64,000 nt of DNA, taken from Reticulitermes lucifugus. Taxonomy: Eukaryota > Arthropoda > Insecta > Blattodea > Rhinotermitidae. Positions 34,010-44,349 of the stretch are shown piece by piece; position 1 is the first letter of the stretch, and every line of letters starts with the position of its first letter. The notes beneath the pieces are model-generated. The model saw nothing but the letters and a program-made list of their open reading frames with translations. It ran no database searches and was not told the DNA's origin. Both the position numbers and the translations under genes were made by a program. Location: assembly GCA_026260175.1 (NCBI GenBank), contig JAKCWW010000888.1, forward strand, positions 1 to 64,000, in the 5' to 3' direction.

Positions 34010-35030
34010 AATTTTTTAATTATGTGAAGAATAAGTAGATAATTAAGACTGCCATTAAATGTTCCTTACAGTAAACAAATATTAATCTCACAAGCAACTC
34101 TGAAATGTCAGATTGTTTGTGAATAAATAAACAATAAGCTATAACGCTTCATCGCTCACTATTTTACGAACAATAATATATACATAATTTAACATCTACT
34201 TAAAAGTCTTATTTTGAGGGTGCAGTAAATTAAAGAAAAAAGCACACTTCCAATGTTGCGCATATATAATAAAGACTTTTCTCACATGAAACAATTTGAA
34301 CGGTTAAATATGCAAGTGGAAAAATGTACATAGACTGTTCATTTGCCTGTAAACTTCCAGCATTTAAGGAACTATACTGGACATCAAACGCCTTTTTCGT
34401 TCTTCTCTACAACACTTCCTCAAAACATTCTTCACTCTGATATACGATATTTGGCAACTGCACTCGCGATGCGCTGGGAAATGCGAGTAGGTCTGCACGT
34501 AAAGACTCTACTAGTTATGTCCTACTTTAAATAAAGCTAAATCACCTTGACAATTTCTCCTAAAATTCTCCGACATAAAATTTCATGAATAATCTTTTCA
34601 GCAATTCTCGGGTTATTAAGTATATACATGTACAGACGAATAGGCAAAGCTACTTTAGTAGGCGTTTTGCAGGAATGACAAATCTTCCAAAACTGTAGAA
34701 CTTTGGTTTCCTGTTGGCTGCAGCGGACATAACAGAAAACATAAAAGATACGAATTATAAAATTTGCAAAGCAGTTACTCAGATTGTACGGCAGCTACAA
34801 ACCATTAAAGCTACACTACGTGAAAATACTGCTCTTTATTTTTTGAATGTGACTGATATCACAATTCCCAATCATGTTGTTTTAATTTCTTAATTTGAGT
34901 GTTTATCTTTCGTTTTTTAAAGTTATGTGTACAGTAATATTGACAAGAAAAGCAATAATCTCTCTGGCCAGGAGAGGGTACTTCTCTTTGTTAAACACAC
35001 GAAAGGATAGAAAAACAGTTTGTGTTGGTT
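34010..35030. other. No recognisable gene
   Basis: A+T-rich. The 63-codon frame at 34,343-34,534 has no recognisable domain. Confidence 0.5.
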
Positions 35031-35034
35031 CTGT

Positions 35035-35212
35035 AGTCTTCTGGGATGATAAATAGGCGTCTCGCAACGAATTCTTGTCTCCGTCGTCAGGCTAGACAGA
35101 TGCAGGAGGTCCCTTCAAAACACTGGTAGGTCTAACCGCTTACCAGATTGTATGATGTCGTAACAAGAAAATTCACTACTTAAACTGGCTATTCAACGCC
35201 ATGAAAACTTCA
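35035..35212. repeat. Dispersed repeat P2 in inverted pair
   Basis: The left part has GTCTTCTGGGATGATAAATA (reverse of the P2 outer end). Then come TCCGTCGTCAGGCTAGACAG and GGAGGTCCCTTCAAAACACT, then GCTTACCAGATTGTATGATG and CGCCATGAAAACTTCAAACC in forward sense. The forward half keeps CGTCAGG...AAAAC in place of CTGATGA...GAAAC. Confidence 0.6.
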
Positions 35213-35264
35213 AACCTTTACTTAAGTTGCTGTGCTTCTTCTTTTCATTTTACGTTGAACTTAG

Positions 35265-35540
35265 CTCAGTGAATATAGTGACTGGGCTGGGCAGGGGAGC
35301 CATAGAATTACGGTTTCATCTCCGCGGAGGACAGATATATTTCTCGTCCTGACGGAGTCCAGGCTGGATCTGAAGCGTATAGAGCCTCCCGACCTGTGCA
35401 TATTGGTTTTCCTTCACTGGGATTAAACGGCTGTGGCGTGAAGTTGAACATCCACCTCCTTCTAGTGCCGAGATTAAAAATGCGTGGAACAATACCTACA
35501 CTCCTATACGTCTTCATAAAGACGTGCATAATTTAGCACA
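35265..35540 (+). mobile_element. SINE family S3, plus-orientation copy
   Basis: The head region runs AATATAGTGACTGGGCTGGG. The body includes CTGACGGAGTCCAGGCTGGA, ATTGGTTTTCCTTCACTGGG, ATTAAACGGCTGTGGCGTGA and CCTTCTAGTGCCGAGATTAA. The tail ATACGTCTTCATAAAGACGT is shared with the copy ending at 18,893. Confidence 0.65.
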
Positions 35541-36082
35541 GAAGAAACCTTCCTATGTTTTTAGGATAAACTAAATTTCTTGCAACCATTCAGTGCTGAG
35601 TTTCATTTAGGGAATAGATTTACTCGTATTTTGTTTACTTTATGATGTTGAGAGAAACATTACTTATTTGCTAAATTGTCAAACAATTTTCGGTGTTTGA
35701 TAAGTTAAAGTTATTCACAAAAAGTAAAGTTTGTCTTAAGAGTACAGAAATTATTAAGAAACAACAGATTTTGTGTGGTAAAAGTATAAGAGTTTATTCA
35801 CGGTGATTGAATGTTTACTATAGTAAACATGTTGGCTCAAGAGACAAAGCTTGTGGCCAATTTTTTATGGTTTTTCTCAATCTTTCCAGGGAAACGGCGG
35901 GATATTAATTTAGATAACACCAAGGCCACCACTTTTGTCATGTTTTGCAGTTCATCATTCACAGCCATCTATTTCCTGAGTCAATATTAGCGTCCGTTCA
36001 AAACTAAGATTTTCCATTTCTACGCCATGAAAGCATCTAGGGAGAGTGCAGATATATTTCCCGCCATTCCTAAACTCAGAAT

Positions 36083-36285
36083 TAGATGAAGGTCAGTAGT
36101 CAACTTCACGCCTCGGCCACTTTATCCTTGGGAAAGGGCCCCGGTACCGATTGAATAGGAGGCTGGGTGGGCCCCACAGCCAGAATGGACGGTCCGGGAT
36201 TCGAACTCCTGCCGGGAATCGAACCCCGGACCGTCCAGCCCATAGCTAGTCACTATACCAACTACGCTCTCCCAGCTTCAGCGTC
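36083..36285 (-). mobile_element. SINE family S3 with a palindromic promoter region
   Basis: On the minus strand: head AGCTGGGAGAGCGTAGTTGG, TATAGTGACTAGCTATGGGC, then GGTCCGGGGTTCGATTCCCG (B-box GGTTCGATTCC). On the plus strand the body shows CACTTTATCCTTGGGAAAGG and GGAGGCTGGGTGGGCCCC. 36,187-36,204 and 36,219-36,236 form an 18-bp inverted repeat (17 of 18), placing a second, opposite B-box-like sequence beside the first. Confidence 0.85.
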
Positions 36286-36289
36286 ATTT

Positions 36290-38515
36290 TAAATACTGCA
36301 AATAAATAAGCTGAGAACTTTCTTCGAACTCCGACATTCGAAACTGTCGCCTTTTTCTTGGCATTGAGTCCAATAGCATACGCCTACATACAGATTGCAT
36401 TGTCTGTTGACTAGCTGTTTGTTTGGACATTATTGCTCTAAATGTGCACGGGAATTTGTGTTCAAATTCCGACACCTCAGCGTCTGTCATTCTGGCTACT
36501 GGATCACATTTTCAGCCCCCGGCGTTTAAAAGGAAAACAAGATATATTCAAAAACCGGCACACTGTAACATCCACTTACTTGGTTGTTTCTATGGTGACA
36601 TGAAGGTAATGAAACGATGAAAATAATGCAATTTGTACAGCTTTGCTACTTTGTACTTGAATTAATACCTACCTGTAATATATATTATGATAGGCGTGTA
36701 TAGAGAGTCAGGCACCTCAGTAGAGTAACAAGTAAGGACAATCGAAATATTGGTGTCACATTCCCGGCGGGGCCAGAAACGTTTTTCTTGAACACTGCAT
36801 CCTTACGATTTGTGGTGTTCAATTAGCATTCTACCCAGTCGGTAGGGTAGGAACACAGCGGAGTCGTCAATCAGACTACTCACCTCCATCTAGCGCAAAG
36901 TTTAACACTGGAGCCATGACTCCAATGGATGGCCAAGGCTCATAGCGGGCTGTATAACCAATTTTTTCTTCTTTTTATCTGTTTAGTGCATTTCTTTCTG
37001 GATCCCACAGTGGTGTGCCATAGCGACAAGACATTTTTTCGTGTAATCCTAATATAGTTTCTATTAAGTTCCTCCAGGCTCACATTTCTCCGCCATTGTG
37101 ATGTCCCATTCACGACCAGACAGGCGAGATGTACGTCCCTTGAAAGAACATCGTTACCACAAGAATGGGGCTATATCTGGTAGACCCTAAACCAATTTTG
37201 TTTATAGTCCACTTGAACTTTTGTTCAGAGAGCTGCAGTCTGAAGCAGAGACGCTGTAGCACAGTTCTTTCCTGTGGCAGTTTCAATACAGACAAGAAGA
37301 CGCTGTTTCTACTGGACTTGGCGGAGAATTTGTTTTCTCTAAAGCACACATTTCAATCTCCGGTCAGCAAATCGTAACATCTTTAGAATAACATTATTTA
37401 TACAGTATCACAATTCTAATTTTATTAAACATTCGATTGTGAAAAAGGATCCTATTATGGAAAGAGAAAAAGATATATGCGTTTTCCTTAAAGACACTGT
37501 ACAATCCTAAGATTATGAATGACTATAAGTATGGAGCACTTGGGGAATGGCACCGACAGATGAAAACCAAAGTACTTGGAAAAAATCCTTTGTGAGGGTC
37601 ACTTTTTCTACCACATGCCCCATATGGATTGGCCTTGGATCATACCTGGACCTCTGTGGTCAAATGCCTGCGACAAACCGCCTGGGCACAGATTTATTTT
37701 CTGGATTTCTAGAATTCAAATTTTGTGTAAACAATGTTTCTCAGTTAGGCAGTAAAGCCACTGCTGAAACAATATTCCTCAGGCACACAGTGATGCCACT
37801 AACAAGACAATGTTCCTCGTAATACAGCGACACGAGTTCTAAAATACCTTCCTCAAATTTACACTGAAACCACCAATACAACTTCATTCAAATGCATCTA
37901 GTGCGGACGTTAAGAATAAGTAGATGTATAAAGCGATTCCCTTACATGCCTTCATAGCGTGGACAGGGAAACCTTTAATATTTCCACAATTTTTACCTTT
38001 GCACATTGACACCACAGATACAATTTCCCAGATGTACAGTGATGCCGTTGCTAAAGCAAACATCTCTGCAATGTAACTTTGCGGCAGAACTGCCAGCACT
38101 GCTGCTTTATATTCGGCGTTGACGTTCAAATCTGTGTCCAGGCATCGGCCCTCTTGAATGAGTCGTTTTGTAATTTTACTTAGTTTCTCCACATATTTTA
38201 TGGGACAGTGCCTACAATTAGACTATGATTGCTTTTCTCCACGCACCTCCTACTTCCTTATGCACTTATCGTCCTGTCATTGGACACTATATAGACTGAG
38301 CGACTGACAGCATCGGTAAATAAACCGTAAATAAATGTTTTCAACATGCATCTGTATTGTGTGCCAAACAATCTCTTGTTCTGAGAAACGAACATGAATT
38401 ATAAAGGCCTTGAGAAAAAAAGTAGTCATGACAAGGCTTCATCCTCAAAACTGTGAAGTAAGTTTACAATTCAGAGTGTTACACTCGTAAAACGAGGAGG
38501 TTTGTGATTTATGGA
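36290..38515. other. No recognisable gene
   Basis: Frames at 37,547-37,822 (91 codons, plus) and 37,884-38,192 (102 codons, minus) were read and show no domain I can name. The second has a continuous, not obviously low-complexity sequence (KLSKITKRLIQEGRCLD) and is the only one I would keep in mind as a possible exon, at low confidence. Confidence 0.4.
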
Positions 38516-38519
38516 TGTC

Positions 38520-38720
38520 AGAAAGTGATGTTATGATGGTGAAATGTAGGAGGATGTCGTGGCTAGGACGGCATAATAATTGCACACAGAAGTTTAGTCT
38601 CTTGGAAAACATCTGTTTTGAAAGCGGGAAAGGAAAGTGAATGATAATATTAAAGTGGATGTTAGAGTTAGTAAGATGAGATGGACGGAACTAAACCAGG
38701 ATCAGTCTAATGGCGGACTT
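38520..38720 (+). mobile_element. Possible LINE C-terminal fragment
   Basis: A plus-strand reading gives MVKCRRMSWLGRHNNC and, further on, IILKWMLELVRW, which resembles the R-R-M/L-x-W-x-G-H segment and following D-I-K-x-D region near the C-terminus of LINE polymerases. Stops break it. This is a family different from the LINE at 29,683, if real. Confidence 0.3.
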
Positions 38721-39344
38721 TGATGTTAATGATGTTGAATATTCGGGTTCTGTCACAACAGTGAAACTGCAGTTATATTTAAACCGTCTTTGGTGAAGAC
38801 TTTTTGTGTAACATTTTGTCTTTCCACAAACGGAATGTGCTTCTTCGTGTTACCACACATAGATGAACAATTATTTTGTCTCGTATAACACGCAACTCAA
38901 ATAGCAGACATGCATAAATAATGAAATAAGCATATAAACAACAGAGGTCACGTACGGATAAACGTAACATTGAGGCGCATACGCGTAACCATGATATTAG
39001 AAAAGAATAACTCAATATCGATTCATTGTCCACATAAACGAACACCACGGGATGATGTTCCCTAAAAAAAAAGCAATAACTATTACATATTCTGAGTGTG
39101 TGTCTGTAACCTTAGTTATCCAGCATGCAGTGCGCATGCGTCTTATTGTATTGTCATCTGTGGCCTCTCTGGCTGTACAAGATTTTTCCGCATTATCTCA
39201 TAAAAGACACGATTTTCTGAAAAAAAGGCACTGAACATAAAATGTGTGTTTTGATTTTCTCTACAACTTCTGTCTGAAACATTTCTCATTCAAAGAAGAA
39301 TTTAGCGAGATAGTATCATTAAATGTACATAGGTCTTTATCAAA

Positions 39345-39545
39345 GTACCCGTTATTCTTCTCAGATCTTAATGAAAGTTGAATTTTCTCGACACATATTC
39401 GAAAAATATTGAAATATCAAATTTCATGAAAAACCGTCCAGTGGCAGCCGAACTGTTCCATGCGGACCAACAGAGGGACGGACAGACAATATTACGAAGC
39501 TAATAGTCGCTTTTCGCAATTTTGCGAAGGCGCCTAAATCTGCCT
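39345..39545 (+). repeat. Dispersed repeat F, copy 2
   Basis: TTGAATTTTCTCGACACATA, GGACGGACAGACAATATTAC, GAAGCTAATAGTCGCTTTTC and GCAATTTTGCGAAGGCGCCT parallel 16,025-16,172. The copy lies just upstream of the transposase relic. Confidence 0.55.
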
Positions 39546-39699
39546 CCCGCTGTAATGGACTCTTCCAACATTTGCTGAGCCATTCGGCACAAGTTCACTT
39601 CCTTGCTTCAGTTTTATTGGCTGCCACTTTCGCGGTAATTCTGTAACCGGCAAGGAGTTTTTTTTCACTAGACGGAGTTGTGTTCATTCTTGAATATTA

Positions 39700-40595
39700 T
39701 TTAGCAACTAATTTTTTGATGTAGTTAGTGAAGTTCCAAATACGAAAACAATACTCAGACTAGCGGAAAAATTTAGGGATGGGAGTGTTGGTGAAAGAAA
39801 ACATGTTACACCTGTGACAGTTCTAACACACGATACGGTACGCATTTTTTAAAAGGCTAATCCGACTGCCACGCAAATTTCGAGAAACTGTCAAGGGAAA
39901 TTGTCTATCTAACAGATAAAATTCCAATCAGTGCAGCAACTTCAAACCCGTAAAACAACTGCAATAATTCAGTATTGCTATTGGGTTCGTAGCTTTGGGC
40001 GTGAAGGATTTTATCTGTTAGATAATTTGTTTTCTACGGGCGAAGCACGTTTGCACTTGAGTGGATACATTTATCGTCCAAACAGTAGAATATGGAGTGC
40101 TGAAAACCCATACGAAATGCATGAAGATGCTTTGCATTCGTCAAACTATGGTGTTGGGTGCGAAGTGCCTCGAAAACAAATTGTGGGACCATACTTCTTT
40201 GAAGAGACTGTTACTGCCGAAATATATAGAAATTTTTGATTGATTCATTGCTCTGCTGGAAGAGAAAGAAACGGATTGCTGATTTTAGGAAGATGGGAGT
40301 AAAGCCAATATTGCGAAGACAACGACGGCTATCTTGCAGGACTTCTTCGGTGCTCACATTGTCGGGTGTGGTCTTTGGCCACCATGATCCCCAGACCTCA
40401 CAACACCTGGGAATTTCGTAAAGAGAGCCTAGAGTCATAACCCCAGAAGCCCGAAAGACCCTAAATGTAAAAGTGAAGACGCTGTTACTGACATTGACCA
40501 ACCAACTCTTCGAAAAGTTGCAAGAAACGTTGTGAAAGGAGTGAATGCCTGTCTACAAGAAAGTGGTGGCCAGTTTTATCTTCTGCTGTAATGAC
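39700..40595 (+). mobile_element. Tc1/mariner-superfamily transposase remnant
   Basis: In order on the plus strand: VPNTKTILRLAEKFRDGSVG (N-terminal helix-turn-helix region) and EARLHLSGYIYRPNSRIWSA (region around the first catalytic Asp, here degraded). ENPYEMHEDALHSSNYGVGC, IVGPYFFEETVTAEIYRNF, TTAILQDFFGAHIVGCGLWP and TDIDQPTLRKVARNVVKGV, ending NACLQESGGQF, follow. LWPPxSPDL is the landmark next to the second catalytic Asp. The order and spacing fit one transposase of about 340 codons, now broken by stops and frame changes. Terminal inverted repeats were not identified. Confidence 0.85.
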
Positions 40596-40599
40596 ACAT

Positions 40600-41340
40600 T
40601 TCAACTTATTTATCACGTTGTATGGGGCACTCTTGGTATCTTTTAAGGAATTAAAATAACAACAAAATAAACGGTTTATAATATTGGGTTGCCTTTGTGT
40701 GTGTGTGCTGTTCATAAAATTCCTATAAAATTTGTTAAAATTGTAGCAACTTTTTCAGAATACAACTTAAGCTCAATTCATAGCCTGATTACGCAACTGA
40801 TTAAACTGCTTGGATATCACAGTAACTAGATGCTGTTCTGAGAACTCTGAAGTTCTCGCAGCGGTGTAGTTGAGGATTCTTTCTTCTTTTTTATCTTTAT
40901 TCTTCGCCTACACAAAGAGAAGTATACCAAACAGGTAATAGAGAATTTTATTTTTTCATGAACATGGAAACAGCCTAAGGTATGTAGGAATATTATTTGC
41001 AAATCGAATTATGTTTAAGAAAATATTCTCCAAAAACGTAGTCCACTTTGTTGAATTTCTATTGAAATTCAGTTGGCCACAGGCATTCGTAACAAGTTCT
41101 TCGTGCCAAACACAGCAAGGCACAGTTCAATTTGACTAAGGTGATTACACACAGACACAGCAAGACATCATGAACAACGGATCTACGTATTACCAACAGT
41201 ATTTTATCTCTGCATAGCCAGGCTTATGTTACAGAGTTTCGTGTCACATTAAGTGTGGGCCCAGCTTTACACTTAGAAATGTAACTAATATTTTCACAAA
41301 AAAGTGCACCCAGCTACATTATTGTGAACTACATTTAAAA
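40600..41340. other. No recognisable gene
   Basis: A short (GT)n run near 40,698, otherwise A+T-rich and anonymous. Confidence 0.5.
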
Positions 41341-41342
41341 CT

Positions 41343-41592
41343 GGGGCGAGCGGTGGCGCAGTTGGTTGAGGCACTGTGCCACAAGACGGGAGATCCCGGA
41401 TTCGATTCACGGTATGGTCCTTGGAAACTTTCAAGTGATCTATTCCTTTTGTCCGCATTCAGTAGCCCTGGGGTCCACTCAGCCTCTAACAAAAATGAGT
41501 ACCAAGGTATTTCCTTGGGAGTAAAATGCGGCCGGCGTGTAGAGCCGAAAATTCTGCCATCCTAGTTGTGCCGAATGTCAAAGTAAGGATGG
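41343..41592 (+). mobile_element. SINE family S4, plus-orientation copy
   Basis: The tRNA-like head reads GCGAGCGGTGGCGCAGTTGG with a good A-box (TGGCGCAGTTGG) and B-box CCGGATTCGATTCAC. The body includes AGTAGCCCTGGGGTCCACTC, AGCCTCTAACAAAAATGAGT, ACCAAGGTATTTCCTTGGGA and AAAATGCGGCCGGCG, in the same order as the copy at 61,705. A real tRNA gene is excluded because no acceptor stem closes it. Confidence 0.85.
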
Positions 41593-41774
41593 AAGCCCAA
41601 TATTCAATCCTCCCTCTGATTCTTCATGACTTTTTACGGAAGGCTTTATCTTTTATATTTAATACCGGCCTCTTTAAAAAAGTAACACTGTTCTTTCCTA
41701 CGACGAATCTAACAAAAATGGCCATAAAATTTACCCCGTACTCTTGTCAACATGTGCTGTAGTCACAAAGGTTT

Positions 41775-41992
41775 TCAAGTATTTCAGTAGAGGTGCTGGA
41801 TGTTAAGATCGCTGTATACTGGGAGGCAATTCCAAGTATCCTTCTGTAAGCTATGGACTTTTCAAAAGAACCTGCTGCCTGCATAGTAAGTGTTGATAAT
41901 GGATGTAACACGTTCCTCTGACAAAGTCGATACACTTCTGGCGTCGCTTCTTCTCAGTTAGCGCTGTAAAAACCTCAAATCTCATGTTTGGA
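41775..41992. repeat. Dispersed repeat P2, degenerate inverted pair
   Basis: Contains GATCGCTGTATACTGGGAGG, AAAGAACCTGCTGCCTGCAT, AACACGTTCCTCTGACAAAG and the downstream phrase GCGCTGTAAAAACCTCAAAT with CTCATG. Both orientations appear to be represented. Confidence 0.45.
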
Positions 41993-41999
41993 TATTATT

Positions 42000-43720
42000 C
42001 GAATCCGCATTTCCACAGTTTTTAAATTGCATTTAATTACATTTTTTTAAATTGAAACGGTATTACGTCTTAAAAATTCAAGGACGGAAAGGAAAGAACC
42101 GTATCCCAGGCGGACAAGTGCTGCTGCTTGCATTCGATAAAAGATAACTCTGCTTTGAATTGTTCAAATTGTTGCTTAAAGCTATATAAGTTCAGGCACT
42201 TATCTGTAGCTACATATTATAGATATGTCCATGAAAATATTTGTTTTGGGGAGTTATACGTCTTTTACAGACACATGCTTTGCGTTTTGTCGTATTATCA
42301 CGTTGCATCACACAGTGCTTGGCTTTTCCTGCCTCCTCCCATGGCCACGAATTCCACAATGCTTCTTTTGTAATCACGCGCAGTGCTTCATTGTAGTAGC
42401 TTAATTAGTAGGACACTCGAGTCGGAACAACATGGCTGTATGTCTGCCATTGGCGATGAGGGTAATTTTTCATTTGTCTCTAAGAGGGCGAATTTACTTC
42501 ACCTACCCCACCCCCAGCCTGAAACGTCCTTTTGACTTGTTGTGAACGCTAAGACCTATGCAATTTTTTACTATGTTCTGTGGCGAATGGAAGAGCGTGT
42601 TGAAACAACGGTGCAAGATATTCACGAAAACATCACTTCAATATTAAAGAGCGAGTGTACAATTTAGTTTTTTCTAAGATGAAGTTTATTTACCTACATA
42701 ATTTGCCTCTTTGTGTAATGTAATTATGATTTATGTTCAATAACAAAAAAAGACACAAATATACGTTGGTTTTACATTTTATTCCTTGCAGAGTGCTGTG
42801 TGTAAGTTAGATGAACTCTCTTTTTTTAGATTATCAAATGCCGTCATCAAAACTTAAAGCATATATTTTTACTACATACTAACAATACACGACTGCATGT
42901 TTCAACGCAATGCGTCACCATCTGATCTTTCATAAAACAGCAACAAGAAGCTTTTTTACACTCACTGTACAAGTGATCGATAGGTCTGTTTTTCAAAGAC
43001 TTTGAAAAAGGATACAATTAAATTTGTAATAAAATATAATGTGCTCTCTTAATACTCGTATATTCTTAAAAATACTGGACACTTCCCTTTGCTTTTCATA
43101 TTAATTTACCTTCTGTTCACTAGAAACTGAATCTTATTTAATTAAAATTAAATAATGAATTGCCAGAAGTCAGATGAAATATGGATGTTCTTTTATGATG
43201 GTTTCTTTGCATTAGTTTTATAATAAATTCGGTTCTGTATACTATTTCATTTATGGACTTTCGTTGCTGTCATGAAAATAATATTCGTTAATTAATTGTT
43301 TATGTGTAATGTTGTGAAATTTAAATTGGAGAATTTTCTTTGGCATGTTTTAGACACATTACTTATATACATACGTGCGTGCTTTGGAGTAGTGTGTGAG
43401 CTGTTTTAAGTTACAATGAGTGTCAAACTGGATGAGTGTGTCTATTAATGATAATATCGATAGACAAGTGAGATAGGCGTTTCTATTTGTCTCAATTAGA
43501 TGCACATTTGCTCGTACTTTCTGTCGATATAAAATATTTTGAGTACTTTACCAAATGGCCGTTATTATACTCGTATACAGGCAAGACATTCACTGTGTTT
43601 TCAATTTACGCTTATGTACGGGAGGCCATTCCTTTCATGCATTAGTAGGATTTTATATGTATATGTACACGAATATTATTTTCATAGTTAATTTAAAAAC
43701 TTACCTTTAACTTGAAACAC
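42000..43720. other. Anonymous sequence with one hammerhead-like motif
   Basis: At 42,899-42,926 the minus strand reads ATCAGATGGTGACGCATTGC, then GTTGAAACATGC: the GAAAC block with a GACGCATTGCGTT stem, but the first block is altered to ATCAGAT. Nothing else is recognised. Confidence 0.4.
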
Positions 43721-43722
43721 TT

Positions 43723-44010
43723 GTAACAAAACTTCCCCCCCCCAATGGCTCAACAGCCCCTTGGGGGCCTAGGCCGCCTCATTTTTCGAGGCTTCACGAT
43801 CACACACTTTTTAGACACACCACACTCGGTAGGACTCCTCTGGACAACGGACCAGTTCGTCGCAGAGGCCTCTACCTGACAACACACAACACTCACAAGA
43901 GACACACATCCATGCCCTAGGCGGGATTCGAACACACAATCCCAGTAAGCGAGCGGCCGTAGACCCACACCTTAGACCGCGCGGCCACTTGGATCGGCGT
44001 AATAAAACTT
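43723..44010 (-). mobile_element. SINE family S1, copy 4 (tail type 2)
   Basis: A complete minus-strand copy spans 43,735-43,998. From its 5' end: GCCGATCC, TGGCCGCGCGGTCTAAGG, B-box GTTCGAATCCCGCC, body GTTGTGTGTTGTCAGGTAGA, GTCCAGAGGAGTCCTACCGA, then the type 2 tail with GCGGCCTAGGCCCCCAAGGG and GCTGTTGAGCCATT. On the SINE strand the end is a run of nine G instead of A. GTAACAAAACTT at 43,723 and GTAATAAAACTT at 43,999 (11 of 12) look like its target-site duplication. Confidence 0.92.
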
Positions 44011-44302
44011 TACCGTTGTATAAAGTACATGATGAAAAGTAGGGAATCAAATTCTGTGTAAGAGTTCCAAATATTACGTTCGGAAAGCGTCACTTACTAA
44101 GATTTTAAAATGTACCAGAATGGATGATGTGCTTTTTGTAGCATTGCACTGTTTTCAAAACACTCTGTTCACGTCAAAATCAGAACCTGGTAATTACATG
44201 TACAGACGTTGCTTCAACTTAAAAACATCAGAGATATAGCCGATATTCCCACTGAAAGATTAAGTTCATAATACAGTTCCATTCATCACCATTACCGGGC
44301 GG

Positions 44303-44349
44303 ACAAACAAACAAACAAACAAACAAACACATACACACACACATAAACA
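44303..44349 (+). repeat. (ACAA)n and (CA)n microsatellite
   Basis: Six ACAA-type units pass into (AC)n. Confidence 0.85.

Noticed and set aside
35016-35030. Possible CRISPR-like spacing among P2 repeats
   Set aside because: The repeats are kilobases apart, diverged and in mixed orientation; the sequence is eukaryotic.
41343-41415. A tRNA gene (GGTGGCGCAGTTGG...GATTCGATTC)
   Set aside because: It is the head of an S4 SINE; the sequence continues directly into the shared SINE body and there is no acceptor-stem pairing.
43811-44050. A Cys/Arg-rich 79-codon frame
   Set aside because: It is a translation of the S1 SINE; equivalent frames appear in other S1 copies.
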